DNA of 64,000 nucleotides from Kutzneria chonburiensis (GCF_028622115.1 NZ_CP097263.1:3906001-3970000); one strand, 5' to 3'. Numbered from the stretch's first letter, positions 1 through 8,839 are shown. Translations and numbers: made by a program. The notes: generated by a model not told the origin, from the sequence alone.

Positions 1-441
1 CTGTGGAGTCCGGAGGAAGCGGCCGAACGCATTGCCCAGGTCCGCGCGCTGGACGCGGAGCTGGTGATCAATGCCCGTACCGACGTCTGGTGGTTCGGCG
101 ACGGCGGAATGGACGAGGGCCTGGCCCGGATGCGGCTGTTTCTCGAGGCCGGCGCGGACTGCCTGTTCGCCCCGGGACTGCCGGAGGCGAGAATTCCGGA
201 GATCATCGCCGAACTGCCCGGTGTCGCGCTCAACGTGCTCGCCTCACCCACGCTGCCCTCGCTGGAAACGTTGGCGGCCATGGGAGTTCGCCGTGTCTCC
301 ACCGGCTCGGCGCTGGCCCGGCTGGCCTGGGGCAGCGCCCGAGATGCCCTCAGCTCCGTGCTCGGCGGCGGCGGGTTCGCCGGTATCGGCGGCACGCTCA
401 GTTATCGCGACCTGACCGAAGCGCTCGATAAACGCTATTAA
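1..441 (+). CDS. PEP mutase / isocitrate lyase family protein (3' part only)
   Basis: The frame is open from the first base, so the gene begins upstream; 146 C-terminal residues are visible. The segment INARTD followed by a beta/alpha pattern (GADCLFAPGL, ALNVLASP, GVRRVSTGS) matches the second half of the phosphoenolpyruvate mutase/isocitrate lyase barrel, whose members make or break C-C or C-P bonds next to a carboxylate using Mg2+. The N-terminal catalytic loop lies outside the window, so lyase (methylisocitrate-lyase-like), mutase or oxaloacetate hydrolase activity cannot be told apart. Expected to be cytoplasmic. The family call is firm and the substrate is unknown. Confidence 0.85.
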   Translation: MWSPEEAAERIAQVRALDAELVINARTDVWWFGDGGMDEGLARMRLFLEAGADCLFAPGLPEARIPEIIAELPGVALNVLASPTLPSLETLAAMGVRRVSTGSALARLAWGSARDALSSVLGGGGFAGIGGTLSYRDLTEALDKRY

Positions 442-486
442 CCCGTGACCTTGGCCTGACATCATTCCGCCCGAAAGGTAGGGGGA

Positions 487-2619
487 ATGACCATGGAACA
501 GGAATCCGTCGAGCCTTCGCGCGCGCAGCCGGCGCCGGAGGACCCGATCGCCGAGCCGCTGAGATACGACCAGCAGACCTCGCCGGTCGACCAGCCGGGC
601 GAACACCCGCAGCCGTCGGCGCCGGTCGCCGGCCTGCCGCAGAGCCCGTGGCAGCCGACGCCGGCGGTCGCCGACGGGCCGCCGAGCCCCTGGCAGCCGA
701 ACGGTGAGCAGCCGGTCGGCCAGCCGGAGGTCGGCTACCCGCAGCAGCAGCCGCTGGAGCAGCAGTCCCCGTGGCAGCCGGCCGCGCCGGCCAGCTACGC
801 GCCGCCGCAGGGCTGGCAGCCGAACTGGCAGCAGCCGAGCGACCAGTCGACCATTGCCATGCAGGCCGGCGCGGCGGTGCCGGTGGCCAACCTGCCGCAG
901 TCGCCGTGGCAGCCCGACGGCCGGCAGCCGGCCGGCCAGGCCGCGATTCCGCAGCCCCAGTGGGGCGCGCCCGGCCAGCAGCCGCTGATGCAGCAGACCT
1001 GGCCGGCGCCGTCCGAGCCGTGGCACCCGCCGCTGGTCGTGACGGCCGACCTGCCGCCGAACTGGCACGCGCCGCTGCGCACCGACCTGGTGCCGATCGT
1101 GCCCCGCAAGCGCCGCAGCAAGAAGGTCATCCTGATCGCCGCGGCCATGGTGGTGCTGCTGATCGCCGGCGTCACGACGTGGCTGGCCTGGCCGCCGGAC
1201 CGCAGCCCGTTCGAGCAGGCGGTGGCCAACCTGGCCGCCCAGCCGGTCGCGAACTACACCGCCGAGCTGCCGGACGGCAGCCAGTTCGACGGCCGCGTCA
1301 CCACCATGGGCGACGCCGTCGGCTGGCTGACGGCCGACAAGGCCACCGGGATCAAGTTCCAGTTCCTGCTGGCCAACGGCACGATGTACCTCAAGCTGAA
1401 CGGGACCTACTTCCCGCCGGGCGCCCTGCAGGACGCGTACAACCAGACCGGTCTGAAGGACCGGTGGATCACCGGCGACGTCGGCGAGCTCAAGGAGTTG
1501 GCCAAGCAGAATGCCACGCCGGCGGCGATCGCCGGCAAGCTGCGCGACGAGGTGGCCCGCACCGAGAAGCTGCCGGAACCCAGCGACGACGGCACCACCA
1601 TCAACGGCGTTGCCGTGCTCAAGGGCGACACCCCCGACGGCACGCTGTACGTGGCCAAGGAGCAGCCGTACCGGGTGGTCCGCTGGATCGACAAGTCCAC
1701 CAAGAAGGCGGCGGTCGCGTTCACCAACCCCGGCAACCTGCTGCGGCTCAACGGTGAGCGGGCGTCCTACACCGGCCTGGGCACGGCCGACTTCAAGCCG
1801 GTGACGGCCAATGACGTCGACCAGACCTACGACGAGATGGAAACCGACGTCAGCCAGCTCGGCAACGCCATCAACACCAGCGTGCAGTACACGGTGAACG
1901 CCGTGGACAACCTGGAGCACTTCGACGACTGCGAGGCCGCCGGCTGCCAGGTCGTCGCGCACTTCACGACCACGACGTCGCCCCGCACGTCGCCGCCGGC
2001 CCAGACGAACGTGGAGATGACGGCCAGCGTCACGATCGACGACGTTCCCGCAGGCTCGTGCACCACCACCGACAAGGTGGCGACCACCGGCGCGGTCACC
2101 ATGTCCTGTATGGACAAGGACATCCACGGCGGGTTCACGCAGGCCAACGAGGCGGCCAAGGCCAAGGCCCGCGCGGAGTCCGGCGGCAGCGGCTACTACG
2201 CCTGGTTCGTGTACGTCCGGGCCAAGGTGCACGCGCTGGCGCTGGCCTCGGTGGACACGCTCGCCGAGGGCAAGCGGCTGGAGTCGTTCCGGCCCGACCG
2301 GGCCTGCGGCTGGGCCGAAAAGGGCGGCAGCGGCAAGGTGCCGGTCAACCTGTACGACAAGTTCAGCGCCCGCCTGGACACCGCCCGCTACCCGGACTTC
2401 GAGATCCACGTGTTCCAGGACGGCCAGCCCTACGGCGATTTCGGCCCGAGCGGCTGGTTCGCCAAGAACGGCGGCGTCGCGGTGCCGTCGGACCCGCCGG
2501 CCAAGCTCCAGCAGCAGCTCAAGGATGCCGCGGTGGCGTTCATGAAGTCGGCCGGCACGCTCAAGGACGGCGACAGCACCGACGGCGACAAGTGGAAGCG
2601 CCCGGCAACCAAATGCTGA
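487..2619 (+). CDS. Proline-rich single-pass membrane protein, unknown function
   Basis: A 710-residue protein I do not recognise as a named family. Residues 1 to about 205 are a Pro/Gln/Trp-rich cytoplasmic tail with repeated short motifs of the type LPQSPWQP and SPWQPN. A basic stretch (RKRRSKK) then precedes one membrane helix (VILIAAAMVVLLIAGV, about 215-235). The remaining 470 residues would lie outside the cell, include a few cysteines and end in KC. This layout is common in actinobacterial cell-surface proteins of unknown role. ATG 487 and ATG 493 are both possible: an AAAGG at 474-478 suits the first and a GGGGG at 481-485 suits the second. The gene is followed at once by a strong hairpin, so it is probably monocistronic. 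Confidence 0.8.
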   Translation: MTMEQESVEPSRAQPAPEDPIAEPLRYDQQTSPVDQPGEHPQPSAPVAGLPQSPWQPTPAVADGPPSPWQPNGEQPVGQPEVGYPQQQPLEQQSPWQPAAPASYAPPQGWQPNWQQPSDQSTIAMQAGAAVPVANLPQSPWQPDGRQPAGQAAIPQPQWGAPGQQPLMQQTWPAPSEPWHPPLVVTADLPPNWHAPLRTDLVPIVPRKRRSKKVILIAAAMVVLLIAGVTTWLAWPPDRSPFEQAVANLAAQPVANYTAELPDGSQFDGRVTTMGDAVGWLTADKATGIKFQFLLANGTMYLKLNGTYFPPGALQDAYNQTGLKDRWITGDVGELKELAKQNATPAAIAGKLRDEVARTEKLPEPSDDGTTINGVAVLKGDTPDGTLYVAKEQPYRVVRWIDKSTKKAAVAFTNPGNLLRLNGERASYTGLGTADFKPVTANDVDQTYDEMETDVSQLGNAINTSVQYTVNAVDNLEHFDDCEAAGCQVVAHFTTTTSPRTSPPAQTNVEMTASVTIDDVPAGSCTTTDKVATTGAVTMSCMDKDIHGGFTQANEAAKAKARAESGGSGYYAWFVYVRAKVHALALASVDTLAEGKRLESFRPDRACGWAEKGGSGKVPVNLYDKFSARLDTARYPDFEIHVFQDGQPYGDFGPSGWFAKNGGVAVPSDPPAKLQQQLKDAAVAFMKSAGTLKDGDSTDGDKWKRPATKC

Positions 2620-2621
2620 CT

Positions 2622-2651
2622 GAACGGCCGGCCCCTCGGGGCCGGCCGTTC
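2622..2651 (+). terminator. Hairpin terminator after the proline-rich membrane protein
   Basis: Perfect 14-bp arms (2622-2635 and 2638-2651, GAACGGCCGGCCCC and its complement) start two bases after the stop codon. There is no T-tract, which is usual for actinobacterial hairpin terminators. It separates this gene from the phosphatase. Confidence 0.75.
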
Positions 2652-2731
2652 ATGCCGTTGTACGAGCTCAGGCAGCGCCTGATCCACCCTTCGATCACCC
2701 TGTGTTCACGTTGGCCGGAGACCGTGCACGG

Positions 2732-4096
2732 GTGAATCGAGTCGCCTCCGCGCTCGCCCTCGGGCTCTGTGCGCTGCTTGCCACGCCGACGCCGTCATAC
2801 GCCGGACCGCAGGCCGAGAACGCCCGGGACAGCTACGGCACCAAGGCGTCGTATGAGCCGGCGCAGAACCCTCGGACGTACCAGGGCGTCCCGAAGGGCT
2901 TCGAGCCGGTGTTCACCGAGACCGTCTCCCGGCACGGCTCCCGCGCCGCCACCGACGGCGACGACGCCGCCCTGATCCTCACGTTGTGGGACCGGGCCGC
3001 GGCGGATGGCCTGCTCACCCCACTGGGCCAGGAGTTCGGCCCGGATGCACGGGCACTGGACGCCGCCATGGCGAAGGTCGGGTACGGCCGGCTGAGCGGC
3101 CGGGGCAAGGACGAGCTGGCGGCGACCGCCGGCCGGTTGCGGCAGCGGCTGCCGGGGCTGTTCACGACGATCGCCGAAAAGGGCGAGAAGATCGACGTGG
3201 TCAGCTCCGGGCAGGGGCGGGCCGTGGACAGCGGCACGGTCTTCACGGACGCGCTCACGGCCGCGGACCCGGCCCTGAAGCCGCTGGTCGGCCCGGCCCG
3301 CACCGACCCGGACCTGCTGTACTTCCACAAGGCCGCCGGGGGCGCGGCGTATCGGGACTGGCTGGCCAACGACCAGCGCCTCGCAACGACCCTGACGAGC
3401 CTCACCAACCAGGACGCGAGCCACCGTGCGGCGGTCCGCGTGCTCGGAAGGATCTTCAAGCCGGCGTTCGTGCAGCGCATCGTCGCCGGTAAATTCTCGT
3501 CGACCGCCAATGACCTGACGGCCGCGCAGGCGGTTTACAACCTGTACTCGATCGCCCCGGCGATGCGCGACGAGAGTCCCGCCGGCCGGGGCTGGGGCAT
3601 GGACCGGTACCTCGCGCCGCGGGACGCGGCGTGGTTCGGATACCTCAGCGACCTGGCGGACTTCTACAAGAAGGGCCCGAGCTTCGCCGACAGCGACATC
3701 ACGTACAAGATGGCGAACGTCCTGCTCGACGACTTCTTCAAGCAGGCGGAGGCCAAGCGTGACGGCACGAGCGCCCTTGGCGCCGAACTCCGTTTCACGC
3801 ATGCCGAGGAGATCATCCCGCTGGCCGCCCTGATGCGGCTGCCGGGCAGCACGAAGGCGGTGACGGTCGGCCAGCCGTTCACGTACGCGACGAACCCGTG
3901 GCGTGGCGCGGCCGTGTCGCCGATGGCGGCGAACATCCAGTGGGACATGTATCGCAAGGGCGACACGTACCTGGTCCGCGCGCTCTACAACGAGCAGGAG
4001 ACCGCCTTCAAGCCGGGTTGCCGCGCGGTCTCGAAGGGCAGCTACTTCTACGACCTGAGCGAGCTGGAGCGGTGCTTCGGGCGTACGGGGTCGTAG
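2732..4096 (+). CDS. Secreted histidine phosphatase (acid phosphatase-like, branch 2)
   Basis: Starting at GTG 2732 the product has 454 residues and opens with a clean Sec signal peptide (MNRVASALALGLCALLATPT, likely cleaved after PSYA). GTG 2702 is also in frame but adds ten residues that weaken the signal. The histidine phosphatase core RHGSR (residues 67-71) supplies the phospho-accepting histidine, and the later HAEEI supplies the second catalytic His and acidic residue. This combination marks the branch-2 acid phosphatase/phytase group (multiple inositol polyphosphate phosphatase-like), which removes phosphate from small phosphoesters outside the cell. The substrate is not known. The gene stands alone, with a hairpin before it and the convergent lipid kinase after it. 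Confidence 0.85.
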   Translation: MNRVASALALGLCALLATPTPSYAGPQAENARDSYGTKASYEPAQNPRTYQGVPKGFEPVFTETVSRHGSRAATDGDDAALILTLWDRAAADGLLTPLGQEFGPDARALDAAMAKVGYGRLSGRGKDELAATAGRLRQRLPGLFTTIAEKGEKIDVVSSGQGRAVDSGTVFTDALTAADPALKPLVGPARTDPDLLYFHKAAGGAAYRDWLANDQRLATTLTSLTNQDASHRAAVRVLGRIFKPAFVQRIVAGKFSSTANDLTAAQAVYNLYSIAPAMRDESPAGRGWGMDRYLAPRDAAWFGYLSDLADFYKKGPSFADSDITYKMANVLLDDFFKQAEAKRDGTSALGAELRFTHAEEIIPLAALMRLPGSTKAVTVGQPFTYATNPWRGAAVSPMAANIQWDMYRKGDTYLVRALYNEQETAFKPGCRAVSKGSYFYDLSELERCFGRTGS

Positions 4097-4102
4097 CGGC
4101 CG

Positions 4103-4963
4103 TCAGGCCACGACCTTCAGCGCCTTCGGCACGCATTCGACGGTCAGTGGCAGCTCCCGCTGCCGCTCACCGTCGGCGTAGCCGATCCAGTCGTTGCCGG
4201 CGATGGCGATCGAGCTGGCGCGCAGCGTGGTCACCACCGGGTGGTCGACGTGCCGGCCGGTGCGCAGCTTGGGCAGGATCCGCATCAGCTCGGTCCGGCT
4301 GGCCCGCCCGGCGATGGTGACGTCGAGCAGCCCGTCGCCCGGGTCGGCGTCGGGGCAGATCGGCACGCCGCCGCCGTAGAACGGGGTGTTGCCGACGGCG
4401 ATCAGCGTCGCCTCCAGCTCCACCTCGCCGGCCGGCGTGCGCACCGTCAGCGGCTTCGACTGCAACTGGGCCAGTTCCAGCATGATCGCCAGGTCGTAGC
4501 GGCGGGGGCCGCGCGGCCAGCGCATCCGGTTCACACGCTCGTTGACCGCCGAGTCGAAGCCGGCGCACAACACCGTGCCGAACCAGGCCCCGCGCTGCAC
4601 CCGCCCCAGGTCGATCGACCGGCGGCGGCCCGTGCGCAGCGCCTCCACGACGCCGTCCAGGCTCAGGTCCAGGGCGCGGGCGAAGTCGTTGCCGGTGCCG
4701 GCCGGGATGACCGCGAGCGCGGTTTTCGTGCCGGCGCAGGCCTGCACGCCGGCATGCGCGGCACCGTCGCCGCCCAGCACCGCCAGCACCTCGACGCCGT
4801 CCCGGACCGCCTTGTGGGCCAGCCGGTTCGTGCCCTCGGCGTCCGAGGCGACCAGCAGCTGGACGTCACCGCAGGCCGTCCGCAGCCGGCTCGCCACCGT
4901 GCCGGCGACCCGCCCGGCAGCGCCGAGGCCGGCCGCCGGGCACACCAGCAGCGCTACCGTCAC
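4103..4963 (-). CDS. Diacylglycerol/lipid kinase family protein (YegS-like)
   Basis: A 286-residue protein with the DAGK catalytic-domain signature GGDG (residues 64-67, in AVLGGDGAAH) and the nucleotide-site segment IPAGTGNDFAR about 20 residues later. These enzymes phosphorylate lipids or sphingoid-like substrates with ATP at the inner membrane face; the actual substrate is not predictable. Its ATG overlaps the tatC stop by four bases (ATGA, 4960-4963), so it is translationally coupled as the last gene of the pafB-pafC-tatC run. It ends six bases from the convergent phosphatase gene. A second lipid kinase domain occurs in this window at 11.1-12.5 kb. Confidence 0.88.
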   Translation of the reverse strand: MTVALLVCPAAGLGAAGRVAGTVASRLRTACGDVQLLVASDAEGTNRLAHKAVRDGVEVLAVLGGDGAAHAGVQACAGTKTALAVIPAGTGNDFARALDLSLDGVVEALRTGRRRSIDLGRVQRGAWFGTVLCAGFDSAVNERVNRMRWPRGPRRYDLAIMLELAQLQSKPLTVRTPAGEVELEATLIAVGNTPFYGGGVPICPDADPGDGLLDVTIAGRASRTELMRILPKLRTGRHVDHPVVTTLRASSIAIAGNDWIGYADGERQRELPLTVECVPKALKVVA

Positions 4964-5907
4964 GTGGCGTCTTCGTCGTACGTCTTGGCGCGGACCTCGG
5001 ACTCAGGCGTGGCCTGCTCCGGCTGCGGTTCGTAGTTGAGCGGCGATGCCTCGTCGTCCGAGAGGCCGGCCCACTCGTCGTCCTTGCCCTTCTTGCGGTC
5101 GTTCAGGCGGGAGATCTGCACCGCCACCTCGAACAGCACGGTCAGCGCGCCGGCCAGCACACACATGGAGATCGGGTCCTGGCCCGGCGTGGCGACGGCG
5201 GCGAAGCAGAACAGGCCGAAGATGATGCCGCGGCGCCACTTCTTGAGCTTCTCGTACGGCAGGATGCCGACCTTGTTCAGCATCACCACCAGCAGCGGCA
5301 GCTCGAAGCTGATGCCGAAGATGACCAGCAGCGCCAGCATGAACGAGATGTACTTGTCGGCCGTCAGCGCCGTGACGAACTCGCTGGCGCTGATGCTGGA
5401 CAGCACGGTCAACGCCTCGGGCACGACCAGGTAGGCCAGCACCGCGCCGCCGATGAACAGCAGCACCGCGCAGGTCACGAAGATCCGCGCGAACTTCTTC
5501 TCCTTGGCGTACAGGCCCGGGGTGATGAACGCCCACAGCTGGTACAGCCACATCGGGCTGAACAGCACCGCGCCGACCGCGATACCGACCTGCAACCGCA
5601 CCATGAAGCCCTCGAACGGGCTGCCCTGAAGCAGCTTGCCCTCGGTGCCCGGCAGCAGCAGGTTGCGCGGAATGGCCTGGTACGGCTTGAGCAGCAGCTG
5701 GCCCAGCGTCGGGATCGGCGGGATGGTGACCTCGAACCAGACGAAGCCGATGATCGCGCCGATGAACACCCCGAGCAGCGCCATGCCGAGGCGGTACCGC
5801 AGGTCGTACAGGTGCTCCATCAGCGTCATCGTGCCGTCGGGGTTGTGCCGACGGCTGCGGCGACGCCGCTTCTTGCCCTTGCGCTCCGACTTGTCCTCGG
5901 ACGTCAC
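4960..5907 (-). CDS. tatC: Twin-arginine translocase subunit TatC
   Basis: A 315-residue polytopic membrane protein with the TatC pattern: a basic N-tail, the conserved TLMEHLYDLRYRL segment before the first helix, six hydrophobic helices, and a charged C-terminal extension after residue 260. TatC is the receptor that recognises twin-arginine signal peptides of folded exported proteins. Tat substrates in this window could include the SRRKLF-signal protein at 50875-51138. It starts at GTG 5907, overlapping the stop of the upstream 84-residue gene (GTGA, 5904-5907). pafB-pafC upstream followed by tatC is the conserved actinobacterial order, but no TatA is seen next to it. Confidence 0.96.
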   Translation of the reverse strand: MTSEDKSERKGKKRRRRSRRHNPDGTMTLMEHLYDLRYRLGMALLGVFIGAIIGFVWFEVTIPPIPTLGQLLLKPYQAIPRNLLLPGTEGKLLQGSPFEGFMVRLQVGIAVGAVLFSPMWLYQLWAFITPGLYAKEKKFARIFVTCAVLLFIGGAVLAYLVVPEALTVLSSISASEFVTALTADKYISFMLALLVIFGISFELPLLVVMLNKVGILPYEKLKKWRRGIIFGLFCFAAVATPGQDPISMCVLAGALTVLFEVAVQISRLNDRKKGKDDEWAGLSDDEASPLNYEPQPEQATPESEVRAKTYDEDAT

Positions 5908-6158
5908 CGATGCCGCCCCTCAACCTCCGCCGCCGTGCCGGCGACCCCGTGCTCCGACCCGATCCTACGGCGTTGGGCGAGCGCCACTCCCAGCGCGGCG
6001 ATCCTGGCCCGGATCAGCCCCCGCCGATCGGCGATGTCGGCCTGCGCCCGCGCCGCCGTGCTCTTCAACCGGGCGGCCTTGCGCAGGGTGCGCTGCAGCG
6101 TGACGCCCAGGGGCACCAGCCCCAGCACGACCACCAGCGCGGCGATGACGTACAACAC
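5904..6158 (-). CDS. Small membrane protein of 84 residues in the tatA position
   Basis: GTG 6158 gives MLYVIAALVVVLGLVPLGV, an N-terminal membrane helix, followed by a long charged and probably helical region rich in Arg and Ala (QRTLRKAARLKSTAARAQAD). It overlaps the tatC start by four bases, so the two are co-translated. Mycobacterial tatA occupies this slot, and the helix-plus-amphipathic-tail shape is superficially similar. It lacks the TatA hallmarks, however: there is no FG hinge, no LPE motif and no acidic residue just before the helix. I therefore call it an unknown small membrane protein rather than TatA. The longer reading frame back to 6233 enters repeat DNA and is unlikely to be translated. 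Confidence 0.6.
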   Translation of the reverse strand: MLYVIAALVVVLGLVPLGVTLQRTLRKAARLKSTAARAQADIADRRGLIRARIAALGVALAQRRRIGSEHGVAGTAAEVEGRHR

Positions 6159-6205
6159 GTGCCCACGGTAACGGTTCCCGGATACGGCCCAGGTACAGCC
6201 CACCA

Positions 6206-6410
6206 CCCCCGCGAGTCCCGCTCTGCGACACACCGAAACCCGCCCTCAGGCACACCCAAGCCCCAGCCCTCCCCCAACCCACCCCCCACCCACGCCCCGA
6301 CGTCACATGCGGTCCCCAGGTGCCGCTGGGAGGCAAGTACGACGCTCATGTGACATTTGAATGTGCTCGAAAGCGTGTTTCGGTGTGCCAGAAAGCGGGA
6401 CTCGCGGGGG
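6206..6410. repeat. Nested inverted-repeat island between pafC and the 84-residue gene
   Basis: Two 34-base arms (6206-6239 and 6377-6410, 30 of 34 bases matching in inverted orientation, starting CCCCCGCGAGTCCCGCT) enclose a diverged copy of the 53-bp palindromic element found elsewhere in the window. The island fills most of the gap between pafC and the next gene on the same strand. I see no coding signal inside it. Confidence 0.75.
6302..6354. repeat. 53-bp palindromic element, diverged copy
   Basis: The ends GTCACATG and CATGTGAC are inverted. Read on the minus strand it matches the copy at 37138-37190 at 39 of 53 positions without gaps and has exactly the same length, so it belongs to the same family. 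The internal arms have lost much of their complementarity. Confidence 0.7.
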
Positions 6411-6411
6411 T

Positions 6412-7389
6412 TCAGCCGGCGAGTTGCCGGCCGAACCGCCGCAACGCCGCCGACGTCCGTTCCCGGATCAGGTCCACCAGCTCGGCCGGCCCCTCGGCCA
6501 CGGCCAGGCCGCCGGTGCCGATCACCAACCTGGCCATCCACGTGGGATCGGTGTACCGCATGACCACACGGCACCGGCCGCCGTCGAGCTCGGTCTGCTC
6601 GTCGACGGCGTAGTACTCGGAGATCCACCGGGCGTCGGGCTCCAGCCGCAGCACGGCGACCTGCTGCCCGGCCTCGGGCCGGAACAGGCCGCCGGAGACG
6701 TCGGTGGGCTCGGCGTACGGCGGCGGGGCGGCGGCCTCGTCGAGCACCTCGATGTCGTCGATCCGGTCGAGGCGGAACAGCCGCACGTCTGAGGCGCAGC
6801 GGCACCACGCCTCGAGGTAGTTGCGGCCCTCCACGAGCAGCGCCCGCATGGGGTCGACGACCCGCTCGGTGATCTCGTCGCGTGACGCCGTGTAGTACCG
6901 GATCCGCAGCGCCCGCTTACGGCTGAGCGCGTCCCGGACGATCTCCCGCACCTCGGCCGTCGCCTCGGCCTCCGGCGCGGCCAGCCCGACGACGACGCCG
7001 GCCGGCTGGGCCTCGCCGGCGGCAGCCTCGACCTTGGCCAGCGCCCGCCGCACCGCGTCGGTGTCGGCCACGCCCGGCGTGTCGGCCAGCGCCCGCAGCG
7101 CCACCAGCAGCGCGGTCGCCTCAGCGCCGGTCAGCCGCAGCGGCTTGTTCATGCCGGCATCGAACGTGACGGTGATCGTCTCGCCCTCGAACGACAGGTC
7201 GATCAGGTCGCCGGGCCCGTAGCCCGGCAGCCCGCACATCCACAGCAGCTCGAGGTCCTTGCGCAGCTGCCGCGCCGTCACGCCGAAATCGGCCGCCGCC
7301 TCGTCGACGCGGATACCGGGCCGCGCGATCAGGTACGGCACCAGCGCCAGCAACCGGGTCAGCCGGTCCGTCCCCCCACCCGAACTCAT
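6412..7389 (-). CDS. pafC: WYL-domain transcriptional regulator PafC
   Basis: A 325-residue protein with an N-terminal winged helix-turn-helix (about residues 7-60, LTRLLALVPYLIARPGIRVD) and a central WYL domain that senses single-stranded DNA or nucleic-acid ligands, then a C-terminal WCX extension. PafC pairs with PafB to activate the LexA-independent DNA-damage response in actinobacteria. The ATG overlaps the pafB stop by four bases (7386-7389), and this coupling fits the heterodimer. The 3' side is unusual: a 250-base gap filled with repeats separates it from the tat genes it normally abuts. Confidence 0.93.
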   Translation of the reverse strand: MSSGGGTDRLTRLLALVPYLIARPGIRVDEAAADFGVTARQLRKDLELLWMCGLPGYGPGDLIDLSFEGETITVTFDAGMNKPLRLTGAEATALLVALRALADTPGVADTDAVRRALAKVEAAAGEAQPAGVVVGLAAPEAEATAEVREIVRDALSRKRALRIRYYTASRDEITERVVDPMRALLVEGRNYLEAWCRCASDVRLFRLDRIDDIEVLDEAAAPPPYAEPTDVSGGLFRPEAGQQVAVLRLEPDARWISEYYAVDEQTELDGGRCRVVMRYTDPTWMARLVIGTGGLAVAEGPAELVDLIRERTSAALRRFGRQLAG

Positions 7390-8372
7390 GACGCCTTCCC
7401 CTCGACCGCGCCCAACGCACCGAGCAGCCGCTCGTACACCGACTTGCGCAGCAGCTCGGGCTCGATCACCTCGACGTCCGCGCCGAAGCCGGCGATCCAG
7501 CCCGCGGCCGACTCGGGCAGGGTCAGCTCGATCTCCAGCAGGTCACCCTCGACTCCGTCGAGGACGTCCGTGCCGACCACCTCGGCCCGCCGCCGCAGCC
7601 CCTGCGCCTGCCCCTTGGCCACCCACAGCCGGGCCAGCGTGCCCTGCGCGTGCCCGTCCTCGAAGCCCTTCACGTAGCTCATCAGGTCCACGCCGGCCGG
7701 CGCGTGCACCTCGCCCGGCTTGCTCACGGCCTTGGCGTCGCCGACGATCCGCGACAGCCGGAAGCAGCGCGGGGCCCGCCGGTCGCGGTCGTGCCCGACC
7801 AGGTACCAGCGGCCGCGCCACGACACGACGCCCCACGGCTCCACGGTCCGCGTCCGCACCTCCGCCGGCACCGGGCGGCGGTAGTCGAACGTGACGACCC
7901 GTCCGGTCTGCACGGCCTGCAGCAGCGTCGCGAACGCCGGTTCGCTGGCCCGCACCCGCGGCTCCACCGCGGCCGGCGCCGCCTGGTCCACGTCAACACC
8001 GGCAGCGCGCAGCTTCAGCAGCGCCACCTCGGCCGCGCCGGTCAGCTCCGGCGAGTCCCACAGCCGCACGGCCAGCGCCACCGCCGCGGCCTCGTCCGGC
8101 TCCAGGTCGATGTCGCCCAGCTCGTAGTCGCGGCGGGCGATGCGGTAGCCGTCGGCCGGGTCGAACGGGTTGTTGCGGCCGGTCTCCAGCGGGATGCCCA
8201 GGTCGCGCAGCTCGGCCTTGTCGCGCTCGAACATCCGGTAGAACGCCTCCGGGTTGGCGTCCTCCGGGTAGCCGGGCACGATCGTCCTGATCCGGTCGGC
8301 CGTCAGGTACTGCCGGGTCGACAGCAGGCACAGCACGAGGTTGACGAGCCGTTCGGCACGGGCTATGGACAC
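7386..8372 (-). CDS. pafB: WYL-domain transcriptional regulator PafB
   Basis: A 328-residue winged-HTH/WYL/WCX protein. The opening ERLVNLVLCLLSTRQYLTAD is typical of PafB, and the HTH is followed by FERDKAELRDLGIPLE. Together with the coupled pafC product it forms the PafBC activator of DNA-repair and proteasome-linked genes. It follows the SRPBCC gene with a 9-base gap. Here pafB is parted from pafA by the SRPBCC gene and a plus-strand prenyltransferase, whereas in mycobacteria pafA, pafB and pafC are contiguous. Confidence 0.93.
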   Translation of the reverse strand: MSIARAERLVNLVLCLLSTRQYLTADRIRTIVPGYPEDANPEAFYRMFERDKAELRDLGIPLETGRNNPFDPADGYRIARRDYELGDIDLEPDEAAAVALAVRLWDSPELTGAAEVALLKLRAAGVDVDQAAPAAVEPRVRASEPAFATLLQAVQTGRVVTFDYRRPVPAEVRTRTVEPWGVVSWRGRWYLVGHDRDRRAPRCFRLSRIVGDAKAVSKPGEVHAPAGVDLMSYVKGFEDGHAQGTLARLWVAKGQAQGLRRRAEVVGTDVLDGVEGDLLEIELTLPESAAGWIAGFGADVEVIEPELLRKSVYERLLGALGAVEGKAS

Positions 8373-8381
8373 CCCAGCACC

Positions 8382-8801
8382 TTAGCCCTCCAGCCTGCCG
8401 GTCAGGATCGCTCTTCGGGCGTGCAGCACGCCCCGCGCCTGCGCTGCGGTGAACCGCACCAGCCCGAACGGCGCCGTCAGATGCGCCCGCTCCACGATCT
8501 CGCAGCCGTCGACGTGGTCCGACAGCTCGAACCGGTGAGCCATCCGCACACCGCCCGGACTATGCACGTCACTAGCCACGACGTTGTCGCCGACGGTCAG
8601 GTTCACCCTGATGTGGTTGTCGTACTTGACCGGGCCGAGCCGGAACCGTTCGACCGCCGTGTAGCCCGTTTCGTCGACGTCGTACACCTTGACCACGAGT
8701 GGCGACAGTCCGACGTAGTTGGCCGGGTCGGCGAGGTGTTCGAACACCTTGTCCGGGCGCGCCGGGACCACGTACGTGTAGATCAGATCAGTCGACGGCA
8801 C
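8382..8801 (-). CDS. SRPBCC (START-like) family protein
   Basis: A 139-residue protein with the polyketide cyclase/dehydrase fold: an initial strand (DLIYTYVVPARPDKVFEHLA), a helix-grip core with GLSPLVVKVYDVDE and RFRLGPVKYDNHI, and a long C-terminal helix. Such proteins bind a hydrophobic ligand in a deep cavity, and the ligand here is unknown. It is read in the same direction as pafB nine bases later and probably shares its transcript. It is divergent from the UbiA-type gene, with 38 bases between the starts. Confidence 0.8.
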   Translation of the reverse strand: MPSTDLIYTYVVPARPDKVFEHLADPANYVGLSPLVVKVYDVDETGYTAVERFRLGPVKYDNHIRVNLTVGDNVVASDVHSPGGVRMAHRFELSDHVDGCEIVERAHLTAPFGLVRFTAAQARGVLHARRAILTGRLEG

Positions 8802-8839
8802 CGTGTCTCCTCGCCCCGGTTGCGGCAGAGTAGTGGATC

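Noticed and set aside
5904-6158. Calling the 84-residue protein TatA.
   Set aside because: Position and topology fit, but the FG and LPE motifs of TatA are missing.
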